Below, piece by piece: positions 1 to 6,315 of a stretch of DNA of 7,014 nucleotides. Below the pieces are notes generated by a model. It was not told the DNA's origin. It searched no databases and saw only the letters and a program-made list of their open reading frames with translations. This DNA comes from Clostridia bacterium (GTDB lineage: Bacteria > UBA6262 > WVXT01). Both the position numbers and the translations under genes were made by a program. The stretch spans positions 1 to 7,014 of the forward strand of contig DAOVHK010000076.1 in the NCBI GenBank assembly GCA_030671905.1, given 5' to 3'. The stretch's first letter is position 1. Every line of letters starts with the position of its first letter.

Positions 1-3000
1 GATTATTCTGGTCGTTCTGTTATCGTCGTTGGTCCCCATCTGAAGATACACCAGTGTGGCCTGCCCAAAGAGATGGCCCTGGAATTATTCAAGCCGTTTA
101 TTTTAAATGAGTTAATCTCTCAGGGACACGTGACCACTTTGAAGAGTGCTAAGAAGGAACTGGAAAAGCGGACTCCAGTTGTTTTCGATATTCTGGAAAA
201 GGTGATCCGTGACCATCCTGTTCTACTTAATAGAGCTCCCACCCTCCATCGGTTAGGAATTCAGGCCTTTCAACCAGTTTTGGTCGAAGGCAAAGCAATC
301 CAATTACATCCTTTGGTTTGCGCAGCATTCAATGCAGATTTTGACGGTGACCAAATGGCAGTGCACGTGCCCTTATCTGCTGAAGCTTGCATGGAAGCAA
401 AGGTGCTTATGTCGGCAGCAAATAATATCCTTTCTCCAGCCAATGGACAATCGATTGTAACGCCAACACAGGACATAGTTTTAGGGTGCTGTTATTTGAC
501 TAAAGAGAAAAAAGGAGTAAAAGGAGAGGGATTCATCTTTGCCAGTGTAGATGAAGTTGCCGTAGCCCATGAGGAGGGTGAAGTCGACCTTCACGCCCGG
601 ATAAAAGTGAGAGGAATTAATAAAATTAGAGAACGGGACGATTGGGAAAAAGAAGACTTCATTAACCCTGATAGGTGGAGAGACTATACAACTGTGGGCA
701 GAATTCTATTCAACCAGGTTCTCCCCGAGAAACTTCGCTTTGTCAATACAGTAATCGATAAGAAAATCTTGGCAGATTTAATTCAGAGGTGTTTTCACCA
801 ACTGGGCAATTACAGGACATTGGCTTTGCTCGATGAAGTAAAAGCATTGGGTTTTAGATATGTTACCAAATCTGGAATTACCATCTCTATCGATGACATG
901 AAAACTCCTCGGATAAAGGAACAGTTATTGGAATCAGCCAGATCTCAGGTAAAGAAGATTGAATCAAATTATAGGCAGGGTTTAATTACTGAGGCGGAGA
1001 GGTATAATAATATTATCGATATCTGGACCAGCGTGACCAATAAAATAGCGGATACTATGTTTATGGAGTTAAAAAACCAGGGGCTGGAGGTGGCTAAGGA
1101 AGGGATTCCTAAGTTTAATTCCATATACCTTATGGCTGAATCTGGAGCAAGGGGCTCTGTTCAGCAGATTAGACAACTTGCCGGTATGCGCGGGTTAATG
1201 GCCAGGCCGGAAAAGAGAATTACTGGTAAAGTGGGAGAAATTATAGAATCTCCCATTGAATCTAACTTTAGGGAAGGACTGACGGTTCTGGAATACTTCA
1301 TATCCACACACGGGGGACGCAAGGGCTTAGCCGATACAGCCTTGAAAACCGCGGATGCTGGATACCTTACCAGGAGACTCGTCGATGTTGCCCATAATGT
1401 TGTAATTAATGAGGAAGATTGTGGCACAATGAATGGTGTGCGCGTGAGTGAATTAAAAGAAGGTGATGAAAGTATTGAATCTTTAAGTGAGCGGATTGCA
1501 GGGCGTATAAGCATTGATAGGGTCGCTCATCCTTTAACTGATGAGGTCATTGTAGAAACAGGAGAAATAATCACTCCCGAGATAGCGAAGAAGATCCAGG
1601 AATCTGATATTGAACGGATTAGAATCCGTTCAGTTTTAACCTGTGAGTCTACGAGAGGCATTTGCTCCAAGTGCTATGGTATAGATTTGACTACAGGAAA
1701 GCTGGCTGAAATTGGCTTAGCTGTGGGGGTCGTGGCAGCACAATCTATTGGCGAACCCGGGACGCAGCTTACTCTTAGAACCTTTCATATCGGAGGGACT
1801 GCTACAGGACCGGTGAAGAAGTCCTCGATCGTGGCTAAAGATGATGGAGCAATTAAATATCATAATATCCGTACAATAAAGAATAAACAGGAACAACTGA
1901 TTGTGGTTAGTCGTAATGGTGAGATAAGTGTTAAATCTTCAAAGAAGCAAAGTAAAGAACAATATCAATTGGTTCCTTACGGTGCGCGGTTGAAAGTTAA
2001 AGAGAATAAGAAAGTTAAAAAAGGGGAACTCCTGGTGGAATGGGATCCTTATTCCATGCCGATTATTTCTGAAGTTCCCGGCAAGGTTAAATTGGAAGAT
2101 ATTATTGATGGCGTAAGCCTGCATGAGGAGATAAATCGAAATACAGGTTTAAAAGAAAGGATAATTATTCCCTACCGTTCGGAGAAACTCAGACCCCGCA
2201 TAGAAGTAGTTGATAAGAGTCGAAAAAAATTGGGGTCTTACCTTTTACCTGTGGATACGCACATTGTGGTGGAAAACGGAGTGGAAGTTTCTCAAGGAGA
2301 TGTTTTATGCAAGATTCCCCAGGTCGATTATAAGCCGCGTGATATTACTGGTGGATTGCCAAGAATCTCCGATCTATTCGAAGCCAGAAACCCCAAGAAC
2401 AGTGCAGTTATTTCTGAAATTAGTGGCGTAGTAGAGCTAGGGACTACTAAAAAGGGAGCATTTAAAGTAACGGTTATCCCTGATATAGGAGAACCCAAGG
2501 AGTATCCCATACCACCAGACTGCCATCTGGTTGTTTACGAAGGAGACAGAGTAGCGGAGGCGGCTCCTTTAACCGACGGCCCCGTCAACCCCCGTGACAT
2601 TCTCAGGGTAAAAGGAGATAAAGAGGTACAAGAATATTTAGTTAATGAGATACAAGAAGTGTATCGGTTGCAGGGAGTGAGAATTAACGATAAACACATT
2701 GAAGCTATTGTACGGCAAATGCTGTCCAACGTTCGCATCGAAGATAGTGGGGATAGCAGCTTTCTTGTGGGAGAGACGGTTAAGAAAACGAGAGTTATAG
2801 AAGAAAATAAGAAGATTAAGTCTAAGCGTAAAAAGCCCATTCAGTACCGCCCAGTTCTTTTAGGTATAACTAAGGCTGCTCTCTCCAGTGAGAGCTTTAT
2901 CTCTGCTGCCAGTTTTCAGGAGACCACGCGGGTTTTGACAAATGCTGCTCTCTCTGGCGAGAGTGATAATTTGCAAGGATTGAAAGAAAATGTCATAATA

Positions 3001-3060
3001 GGAAGATTAATTCCTGCAGGGACAGGAATGGCTCACTATCAGAAAGAGTTGGAAACCTAA
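1..3060 (+). CDS. rpoC: DNA-directed RNA polymerase subunit beta' (5'-truncated by window edge)
   Basis: Largest catalytic subunit of RNA polymerase; with beta it forms the active centre that makes RNA from NTPs. The frame is open from base 1, so the gene enters from the left. By alignment from memory, window residue 1 matches about residue 348 of E. coli beta', and 1019 C-terminal residues are present. Visible in order: the catalytic NADFDGDQMAVH motif (331-366), whose three Asp bind the active-site Mg2+; the F-loop ESGARGS region (about 1138-1160); the bridge helix (about 1270-1380); zinc-site 2 cysteines (codons 1420, 1642, 1663, 1672); the trigger-loop N-terminal arm with LTLRTFHIGG (1768-1797, His codon 1786); the SI3 insertion of about 178 residues (about 1807-2340); the trigger-loop C-terminal arm ITGGLPR (from 2344); and the conserved C-terminal LLGITKAAL and GRLIPAGTG blocks. 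SI3 marks a Gram-negative-type subunit. Oddities: Gly in the bridge-helix HGGRKG, and about 7 extra residues before the bridge helix. rpsL follows after 131 bases. Identity is certain. Confidence 0.99.
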   Translation, partial: DYSGRSVIVVGPHLKIHQCGLPKEMALELFKPFILNELISQGHVTTLKSAKKELEKRTPVVFDILEKVIRDHPVLLNRAPTLHRLGIQAFQPVLVEGKAIQLHPLVCAAFNADFDGDQMAVHVPLSAEACMEAKVLMSAANNILSPANGQSIVTPTQDIVLGCCYLTKEKKGVKGEGFIFASVDEVAVAHEEGEVDLHARIKVRGINKIRERDDWEKEDFINPDRWRDYTTVGRILFNQVLPEKLRFVNTVIDKKILADLIQRCFHQLGNYRTLALLDEVKALGFRYVTKSGITISIDDMKTPRIKEQLLESARSQVKKIESNYRQGLITEAERYNNIIDIWTSVTNKIADTMFMELKNQGLEVAKEGIPKFNSIYLMAESGARGSVQQIRQLAGMRGLMARPEKRITGKVGEIIESPIESNFREGLTVLEYFISTHGGRKGLADTALKTADAGYLTRRLVDVAHNVVINEEDCGTMNGVRVSELKEGDESIESLSERIAGRISIDRVAHPLTDEVIVETGEIITPEIAKKIQESDIERIRIRSVLTCESTRGICSKCYGIDLTTGKLAEIGLAVGVVAAQSIGEPGTQLTLRTFHIGGTATGPVKKSSIVAKDDGAIKYHNIRTIKNKQEQLIVVSRNGEISVKSSKKQSKEQYQLVPYGARLKVKENKKVKKGELLVEWDPYSMPIISEVPGKVKLEDIIDGVSLHEEINRNTGLKERIIIPYRSEKLRPRIEVVDKSRKKLGSYLLPVDTHIVVENGVEVSQGDVLCKIPQVDYKPRDITGGLPRISDLFEARNPKNSAVISEISGVVELGTTKKGAFKVTVIPDIGEPKEYPIPPDCHLVVYEGDRVAEAAPLTDGPVNPRDILRVKGDKEVQEYLVNEIQEVYRLQGVRINDKHIEAIVRQMLSNVRIEDSGDSSFLVGETVKKTRVIEENKKIKSKRKKPIQYRPVLLGITKAALSSESFISAASFQETTRVLTNAALSGESDNLQGLKENVIIGRLIPAGTGMAHYQKELET

Positions 3061-3080
3061 TGCTGAAAGCTTGAGATGGA

Positions 3081-3098
3081 TTCCTTCCGGAAGGAAGG
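3081..3098 (+). other. Hairpin just after rpoC (16-base perfect palindrome)
   Basis: Bases 3081-3096 form a perfect 16-base palindrome. As RNA the better fold is CCUUCC (3083-3088) with GGAAGG (3093-3098), closing a GGAA loop of the stable GNRA type. Only CTTT follows, so this is not a convincing intrinsic terminator. It may be an RNA-processing site, an mRNA 3'-end protection element or a weak pause. The fold is read from sequence; the role is unknown. Confidence 0.5.
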
Positions 3099-3114
3099 CT
3101 TTATGAGATTGAAA

Positions 3115-3135
3115 TCCCCCGGTAGAATCGGGGGG
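3115..3135 (+). other. GC-rich hairpin in rpoC-rpsL spacer
   Basis: CCCCCG (3116-3121) pairs perfectly with CGGGGG (3129-3134); U3115 can wobble with G3135, and two weaker inner pairs leave a 3-base loop. A G-rich stretch and then A residues follow, with no T-tract, so it does not look like a terminator on this strand. It lies 57 bases before the rpsL start and could shape mRNA processing between rpoC and the ribosomal genes. Role not established. Confidence 0.5.
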
Positions 3136-3166
3136 GAGGGTCAGAAAAAACGATCTTTGAGATGAA

Positions 3167-3174
3167 AAGGGGGG
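3167..3174 (+). promoter_or_regulatory. Possible ribosome binding site of rpsL (AAGGGGGG)
   Basis: AAGGGGGG matches the string placed before tuf, and can pair with a CCUCC-type anti-Shine-Dalgarno using one G·U pair. Here it sits 17 bases before the ATG at 3192, longer than usual. A weaker GCGGGA (3181-3186) is closer, so either could serve. The site lies downstream of the alternative ATG at 3162 and therefore argues against that start. Confidence 0.4.
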
Positions 3175-3191
3175 CGAAACGCGGGATTAAA

Positions 3192-3584
3192 ATGCCTACA
3201 ATTAATCAACTAATAAAAAAAGGTAGAAAAAAGATTAAACAGAAAGCAAAGACACCCGCCTTAAACGGGTGTTCTCAAAAGAGAGGGGTTTGTGTTCGTG
3301 TTTATACTACGACACCCAAGAAGCCCAATTCAGCACTTAGAAAAGTGGCACGGGTGAAATTGAGTAACGGTATGGAAGTGACTGCTTATATACCCGGAAT
3401 AGGGCACAATTTGCAAGAGCATTCCATAGTTTTAATTCGAGGCGGAAGAGTGAAGGATCTGCCAGGGGTCCGTTACCATATAGTGCGAGGCATCTTAGAT
3501 ACTGCCGGGGTAACCGATAGGAAAAAGGGGCGCTCGAAGTACGGTACAAAGAGAGTAAAGACTGTAGCTCCGCCAGCAGCTTAA
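3192..3584 (+). CDS. rpsL: 30S ribosomal protein S12
   Basis: Small-subunit protein at the decoding centre; it contacts helix 44 and the 530 loop of 16S rRNA and helps set decoding accuracy. The 130-residue product starts MPTINQLI, as the family does, and aligns without gaps to E. coli numbering across the core. The TTTPKKPNSALRK block holds Lys43 (codon 3318), and RGGRVKDLPGVRYH holds Lys88 (3453) and Asp89 (3456), the usual site of beta-methylthiolation where the RimO enzyme exists. Both lysines whose change commonly gives streptomycin resistance have the wild-type residue. The C-terminal tail, ending VAPPAA, is about 6 residues longer than in E. coli. An in-frame ATG at 3162 would add a basic MKRGAKRGIK extension, but it has no Shine-Dalgarno and the family start is at 3192. 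First ribosomal gene after rpoC; rpsG follows after 82 bases. Confidence 0.98.
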   Translation: MPTINQLIKKGRKKIKQKAKTPALNGCSQKRGVCVRVYTTTPKKPNSALRKVARVKLSNGMEVTAYIPGIGHNLQEHSIVLIRGGRVKDLPGVRYHIVRGILDTAGVTDRKKGRSKYGTKRVKTVAPPAA

Positions 3585-3591
3585 AAAGGAA

Positions 3592-3614
3592 ACTATGTGT
3601 TTGTAGCACATAGT
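3592..3614 (+). promoter_or_regulatory. Hairpin 1 in rpsL-rpsG spacer
   Basis: ACTATGTG (3592-3599) and CACATAGT (3607-3614) form a perfect 8-bp stem with a 7-base loop, starting 8 bases after the rpsL stop. No T-tract follows, so it is not an intrinsic terminator. In E. coli the rpsL-rpsG spacer is where S7 binds its own mRNA to repress translation. This hairpin is in the corresponding place, but equivalence is inferred from position only. Confidence 0.5.
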
Positions 3615-3633
3615 CGCCCGATTATAGCCTAAA

Positions 3634-3651
3634 TTTCCGCTTTAGTGGAAG
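3634..3651 (+). promoter_or_regulatory. Hairpin 2, directly before the rpsG ribosome binding site
   Basis: TTCCGC (3635-3640) pairs with GTGGAA (3645-3650), including one G·U, around a TTTA tetraloop; U3634·G3651 can extend it. It ends just before AGGAGG (3653-3658). A stem abutting the Shine-Dalgarno could be a translational control point, for example for S7 feedback. Structure is seen; control is inferred. Confidence 0.45.
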
Positions 3652-3652
3652 T

Positions 3653-3658
3653 AGGAGG
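3653..3658 (+). promoter_or_regulatory. Strong Shine-Dalgarno of rpsG (AGGAGG), sets a TTG start
   Basis: Consensus AGGAGG lies 8 bases before the TTG at 3667. It is the best ribosome binding site in the window and fixes the rare start codon: no in-frame ATG lies nearby, and the protein from TTG begins at the usual S7 N-terminus. Confidence 0.85.
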
Positions 3659-3666
3659 TTGAGACC

Positions 3667-4137
3667 TTGTCAAGAAAAGGAACAGCAAAAAGAAAAAAAA
3701 TAGAGACAGATTATATTTACAATAGTTTGCTTATAACTAAATTTATAAACAGGATAATGTTAAAGGGAAAAAAGAGAATAGCCGAACAAATTGTTTACCA
3801 GGCTCTGGAGAGTGCGGGAAAGAAACTTAACCTTCCCCCCATGGACACATTCAATAAAGCTGTAGGTAATGTAAAGCCTGTTTTAGAAGTAAAAGCCAGA
3901 AGGGTTGGTGGCGCCACCTATCAGGTTCCACTTGAGGTAAAGACGGAACGTTCGGTCGACTTAGCAATACGTTGGATAATCCAGTTTGCCAGACTACGAA
4001 AGGGTAAGCCCATGTTTGAAAGACTGGCTGCGGAGATAGTTGCCGCTGCAAATAGTGAAGGTTTGGCAGTGAAGAAGAAGGTAGACCTTCACAAAATGGC
4101 TGAAGCCAACCGTGCTTTTGCTCATTATCGCTGGTAA
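3667..4137 (+). CDS. rpsG: 30S ribosomal protein S7
   Basis: Primary 16S rRNA-binding protein that starts assembly of the 30S head and lines the E-site/mRNA exit region. In many bacteria it is also the autogenous repressor of the str operon. The 156-residue product begins (M)SRKGTAKRKK and shows the S7 hallmarks: a basic N-terminal arm, the RRVGGATYQVPLEV beta-hairpin region (about residues 78-91) and the C-terminal MAEANRAFAHYRW. It stops exactly at HYRW, the common length; E. coli K-12 has a longer tail. The start codon is TTG, supported by the AGGAGG at 3653-3658. A weak start codon behind a strong Shine-Dalgarno and a hairpin fits tunable translation. fusA starts 81 bases downstream, past a terminator-like element. 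Identity is certain; autoregulation here is inferred from known str operons. Confidence 0.98.
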   Translation: MSRKGTAKRKKIETDYIYNSLLITKFINRIMLKGKKRIAEQIVYQALESAGKKLNLPPMDTFNKAVGNVKPVLEVKARRVGGATYQVPLEVKTERSVDLAIRWIIQFARLRKGKPMFERLAAEIVAAANSEGLAVKKKVDLHKMAEANRAFAHYRW

Positions 4138-4176
4138 AGAAGGGACAGTAAAAAAGTAGACTGTTCTCTTTTTTTT
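4138..4176 (+). terminator. Terminator-like or attenuator hairpin between rpsG and fusA
   Basis: GGGACAGT (4142-4149) pairs with ACTGTTCT (4160-4167), giving 8 pairs of which two are G·U, around a 10-base A-rich loop. Beyond one A×C mismatch, the bases before the stem can pair with part of the T-tract. Eight T residues follow at 4169-4176. This is the layout of a Rho-independent terminator, but the stem is weak and the loop large, so partial termination or attenuation is more likely than a full stop. It starts right after the rpsG stop. Confidence 0.5.
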
Positions 4177-4198
4177 AGGAAAAAATGAATCTAAACCA

Positions 4199-4218
4199 TT
4201 TTTTGTTTTTGTGTGATT
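4199..4218 (+). promoter_or_regulatory. T-rich fusA leader lacking a Shine-Dalgarno
   Basis: Six T, one G and five T (4199-4210) precede the fusA start, and no purine-rich Shine-Dalgarno lies within 20 bases. The nearest, AGGA at 4177-4180, is about 38 bases from the ATG. U-rich leaders can recruit ribosomes through protein S1 in Gram-negative bacteria, which is the most natural reading. No convincing -35/-10 pair was seen here. Confidence 0.45.
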
Positions 4219-6291
4219 ATGAAGAGAGATTTTCCGTTAGAAAAAGTGAGGAATATAGGAATTGTTGCTCATATTGATGCTGGCAAAACTACAACTACAG
4301 AAAGGATCCTATATTATACTGGAAAGATTTATAAAATGGGTGAAGTACACGAAGGCACAGCAACAATGGACTGGATGGAACAGGAGCAGGAGAGAGGTAT
4401 TACCATTACTTCGGCAGCGACCACCTGCCACTGGCGGGATTGCCGGATAAATATTATTGATACTCCTGGACACGTTGATTTCACCGTAGAAGTTGAGAGG
4501 TCTTTAAGAGTACTGGATGGATGCATAGTGGTTTTCTGCGGGGTAGAGGGGGTTGAACCCCAGTCAGAAACAGTTTGGCGACAGGCAGATAAATATAATG
4601 TTCCCCGGATAACTTTTGTCAATAAGCTGGACCGCGTGGGGAGTGACTTCTTCTGGGTAGTAAACAAGATGAGGGAGAGGTTAAAGGCAAAAGCTTATCC
4701 CGTGCAAATCCCTCTTGGTAAAGAGGAAGATTTTAGAGGAGTCATCGATTTGATCAAGATGAAGGCTCGACTCTATAAGGGAGAGGACCTGGGAGTAGAT
4801 TATGAGGAGATAGATATTCCACAGGAATTTCTTCCCTCGGCAAGAAAGTACCGGGAAGAACTCCTGGAAGCTCTTTCCGAAACGGATGATAGTTTATTGG
4901 ATAAATACGTTCACGGTAAGGAGATAGGAAATGAGGAGATAATTACAGCTCTGCGCAAGGCAACGATTGCAGTTAAGATGATTCCTGTCTTCTGTGGATC
5001 GTCGCTGAAGAATAAAGGAGTTCAGATGCTTTTAGATGGTGTGGTCGATTGTTTGCCTTCCCCAAAAGATTTACCGGCTATATCAGGGATTAATCACCGG
5101 AGCGGAAAAGAAGAGAAGAGAGAACCCAGCGATGAAGAGAACTTCAGTGCTTTAGCGTTTAAGATAATGGCTGATTCCTATGTGGGAAAATTGACTTTTC
5201 TTCGTGTCTATTCGGGGACAATAAAAGCAGGCTCTTATCTATACAATGCTACTAAAGATATAAGGGAAAGAGTAACTCGTATTCTGCGAATGCACGCTAA
5301 TCGCAGAGAAAGTATCGGGATGGTATATGCCGGCGATATTGCTGCAGTGGTGGGGCTTAAGAATACTGCAACTGGAGATACCCTTTGTGCTCAGCATCAT
5401 CCGATAGTTCTGGAGTCGATACGTTTTCCTGAACCAGTCATTTTTTTGGCTATCGAGCCGAAAACTAAAACTGATGAGCAGAAATTGATTACAACTTTAA
5501 ATATCCTGGCGAATGAAGACCCCACTTTCAAAATAAAGGTCCATCCCGAGACAGGCCAGACCATAATCTCGGGGATGGGAGAACTCCATCTGGAGATTCT
5601 TGTCGATCGCATGTTGAGGGAGTTCAAAGTGGAAGCAAATGTGGGCAATCCACAGGTAGCCTATAAAGAGAGTATCACGCAGCCTTTTAAACAGGAAGGG
5701 AAATATATCAAACAGACAGGTGGCCATGGCCAATATGGGCATGTTGTGTTAAAAGGGAAACCCCGGGAAAAGGGCTTTGGATTCCAGTTCATTAATAAGG
5801 TAAAAGAGGGAAGAATTCCCAGAGAATACATTTCTTCTGTAGAGAAGGGAGTTCGTGAAGCAATGGAAGCGGGCGTGCTGGCTGGATATCCAGTAGTTGA
5901 CCTGGAAGTAACATTAGTGGATGGTAGTTTCCATGAAGTGGATTCCTCAGACCTGGCATTTAAGAATGCTGCTGCTATAGCTCTCCATAAGGGAATGAAG
6001 AAAGCTTCTCCTGTTCTATTAGAACCGGTGATGAAGTTGGAGGTGGTGATGCCTGAGAACTATTTAGGAGATGTACTTGGCAACCTTAACATTCGCCGGA
6101 CAAAAATAACAAAGATAGATAGACGAAGTCAAATGGGGATAGTAGATGGTTTTGCGCCCCTGTTAGAGATGTTCGGATATGCTACCAGTTTACGGTCCCT
6201 AACGCAAGGTCGAGCAACCTATAGTATGGAGCCTTCCCATTATGAGGAGGTTTCGGAGGAATTAGCAAAAGAAATTATTGAAGGAATTTAA
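4219..6291 (+). CDS. fusA: Translation elongation factor G
   Basis: Ribosomal translocase GTPase: it moves tRNAs and mRNA after peptide bond formation and, with RRF, helps recycle ribosomes. The 690-residue product has the usual EF-G length and domain order. G domain: G1 AHIDAGKT (residues 17-24), switch I ERGITIT (58-64), DTPGH (81-85, catalytic His85), NKLD (135-138; NKMD is commoner) and CGSS (SA is usual in G5). Domain II starts near FSALAFKIM, and domain III includes the EDPTF and SGMGELHLEI blocks. Domain IV has TGGHGQYGHV and the tip loop GSFHEVDSS, whose His572 (codon 5932) matches the E. coli His583 that matters for translocation. Domain V ends with EMFGYAT and LRSLTQGR. Oddity: the domain V GDLNxRRG signature reads GNLNIRRT (residues 621-628). 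An in-frame GTG at 4213 would add two residues; ATG at 4219 is preferred. No Shine-Dalgarno precedes either. tuf follows after 24 bases, so the two are probably co-transcribed. Confidence 0.98.
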   Translation: MKRDFPLEKVRNIGIVAHIDAGKTTTTERILYYTGKIYKMGEVHEGTATMDWMEQEQERGITITSAATTCHWRDCRINIIDTPGHVDFTVEVERSLRVLDGCIVVFCGVEGVEPQSETVWRQADKYNVPRITFVNKLDRVGSDFFWVVNKMRERLKAKAYPVQIPLGKEEDFRGVIDLIKMKARLYKGEDLGVDYEEIDIPQEFLPSARKYREELLEALSETDDSLLDKYVHGKEIGNEEIITALRKATIAVKMIPVFCGSSLKNKGVQMLLDGVVDCLPSPKDLPAISGINHRSGKEEKREPSDEENFSALAFKIMADSYVGKLTFLRVYSGTIKAGSYLYNATKDIRERVTRILRMHANRRESIGMVYAGDIAAVVGLKNTATGDTLCAQHHPIVLESIRFPEPVIFLAIEPKTKTDEQKLITTLNILANEDPTFKIKVHPETGQTIISGMGELHLEILVDRMLREFKVEANVGNPQVAYKESITQPFKQEGKYIKQTGGHGQYGHVVLKGKPREKGFGFQFINKVKEGRIPREYISSVEKGVREAMEAGVLAGYPVVDLEVTLVDGSFHEVDSSDLAFKNAAAIALHKGMKKASPVLLEPVMKLEVVMPENYLGDVLGNLNIRRTKITKIDRRSQMGIVDGFAPLLEMFGYATSLRSLTQGRATYSMEPSHYEEVSEELAKEIIEGI

Positions 6292-6300
6292 AAATAACTA

Positions 6301-6308
6301 AAGGGGGG
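6301..6308 (+). promoter_or_regulatory. G-only Shine-Dalgarno of tuf (AAGGGGGG)
   Basis: AAGGGGGG ends 7 bases before the ATG at 6316, at ideal spacing. Pairing to a CCUCC anti-Shine-Dalgarno would use a central G·U. The same string occurs before rpsL, so it seems to be an accepted variant in this genome. The A-rich stretch between it and the start should keep the site unstructured. Confidence 0.7.
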
Positions 6309-6315
6309 TAAAAAA

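Noticed and set aside
1161..1514. Antisense open frames inside rpoC, rpsL, rpsG, fusA and tuf
   Set aside because: All lie opposite strongly conserved coding sequence, have no family features and are explained by codon bias of the real genes.
1807..2340. Possible inserted domain or foreign segment in RpoC
   Set aside because: It aligns in place and length with the known SI3 insertion of Gram-negative beta', including DPYSMPIISEV and IPQVDYK-type segments matching E. coli counterparts.
2210..2431. Open frame on the + strand inside rpoC
   Set aside because: It lies wholly within the conserved RpoC frame, has no ribosome binding site and no recognisable family features; a shadow frame.
3071..3136. 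Promoter for rpsL using TTGAGA or TTGAAA as -35
   Set aside because: No acceptable -10 at 16-19 bases from either; the region at the right distance is G-rich or the spacing is about 23 bases.
3081..3140. Spacer hairpins as the rpoC transcription terminator
   Set aside because: Neither hairpin is followed by a T-tract on the + strand; only CTTT follows the first and G/A-rich sequence follows the second.
3162..3191. Upstream in-frame ATG that would extend S12 by ten basic residues
   Set aside because: No Shine-Dalgarno before 3162, the S12 family starts at the MPTINQL equivalent, and the G-rich ribosome binding candidate lies downstream of 3162.
3318..3458. Possible streptomycin-resistance changes in S12
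   Set aside because: Lys43 and Lys88, the usual resistance positions, are both present, as are Asp89 and Pro91.
4213..4218. GTG start for EF-G two codons upstream
   Set aside because: ATG at 4219 gives the usual EF-G N-terminus; neither has a Shine-Dalgarno, so the choice is by codon strength and family length. The effect is only two residues.
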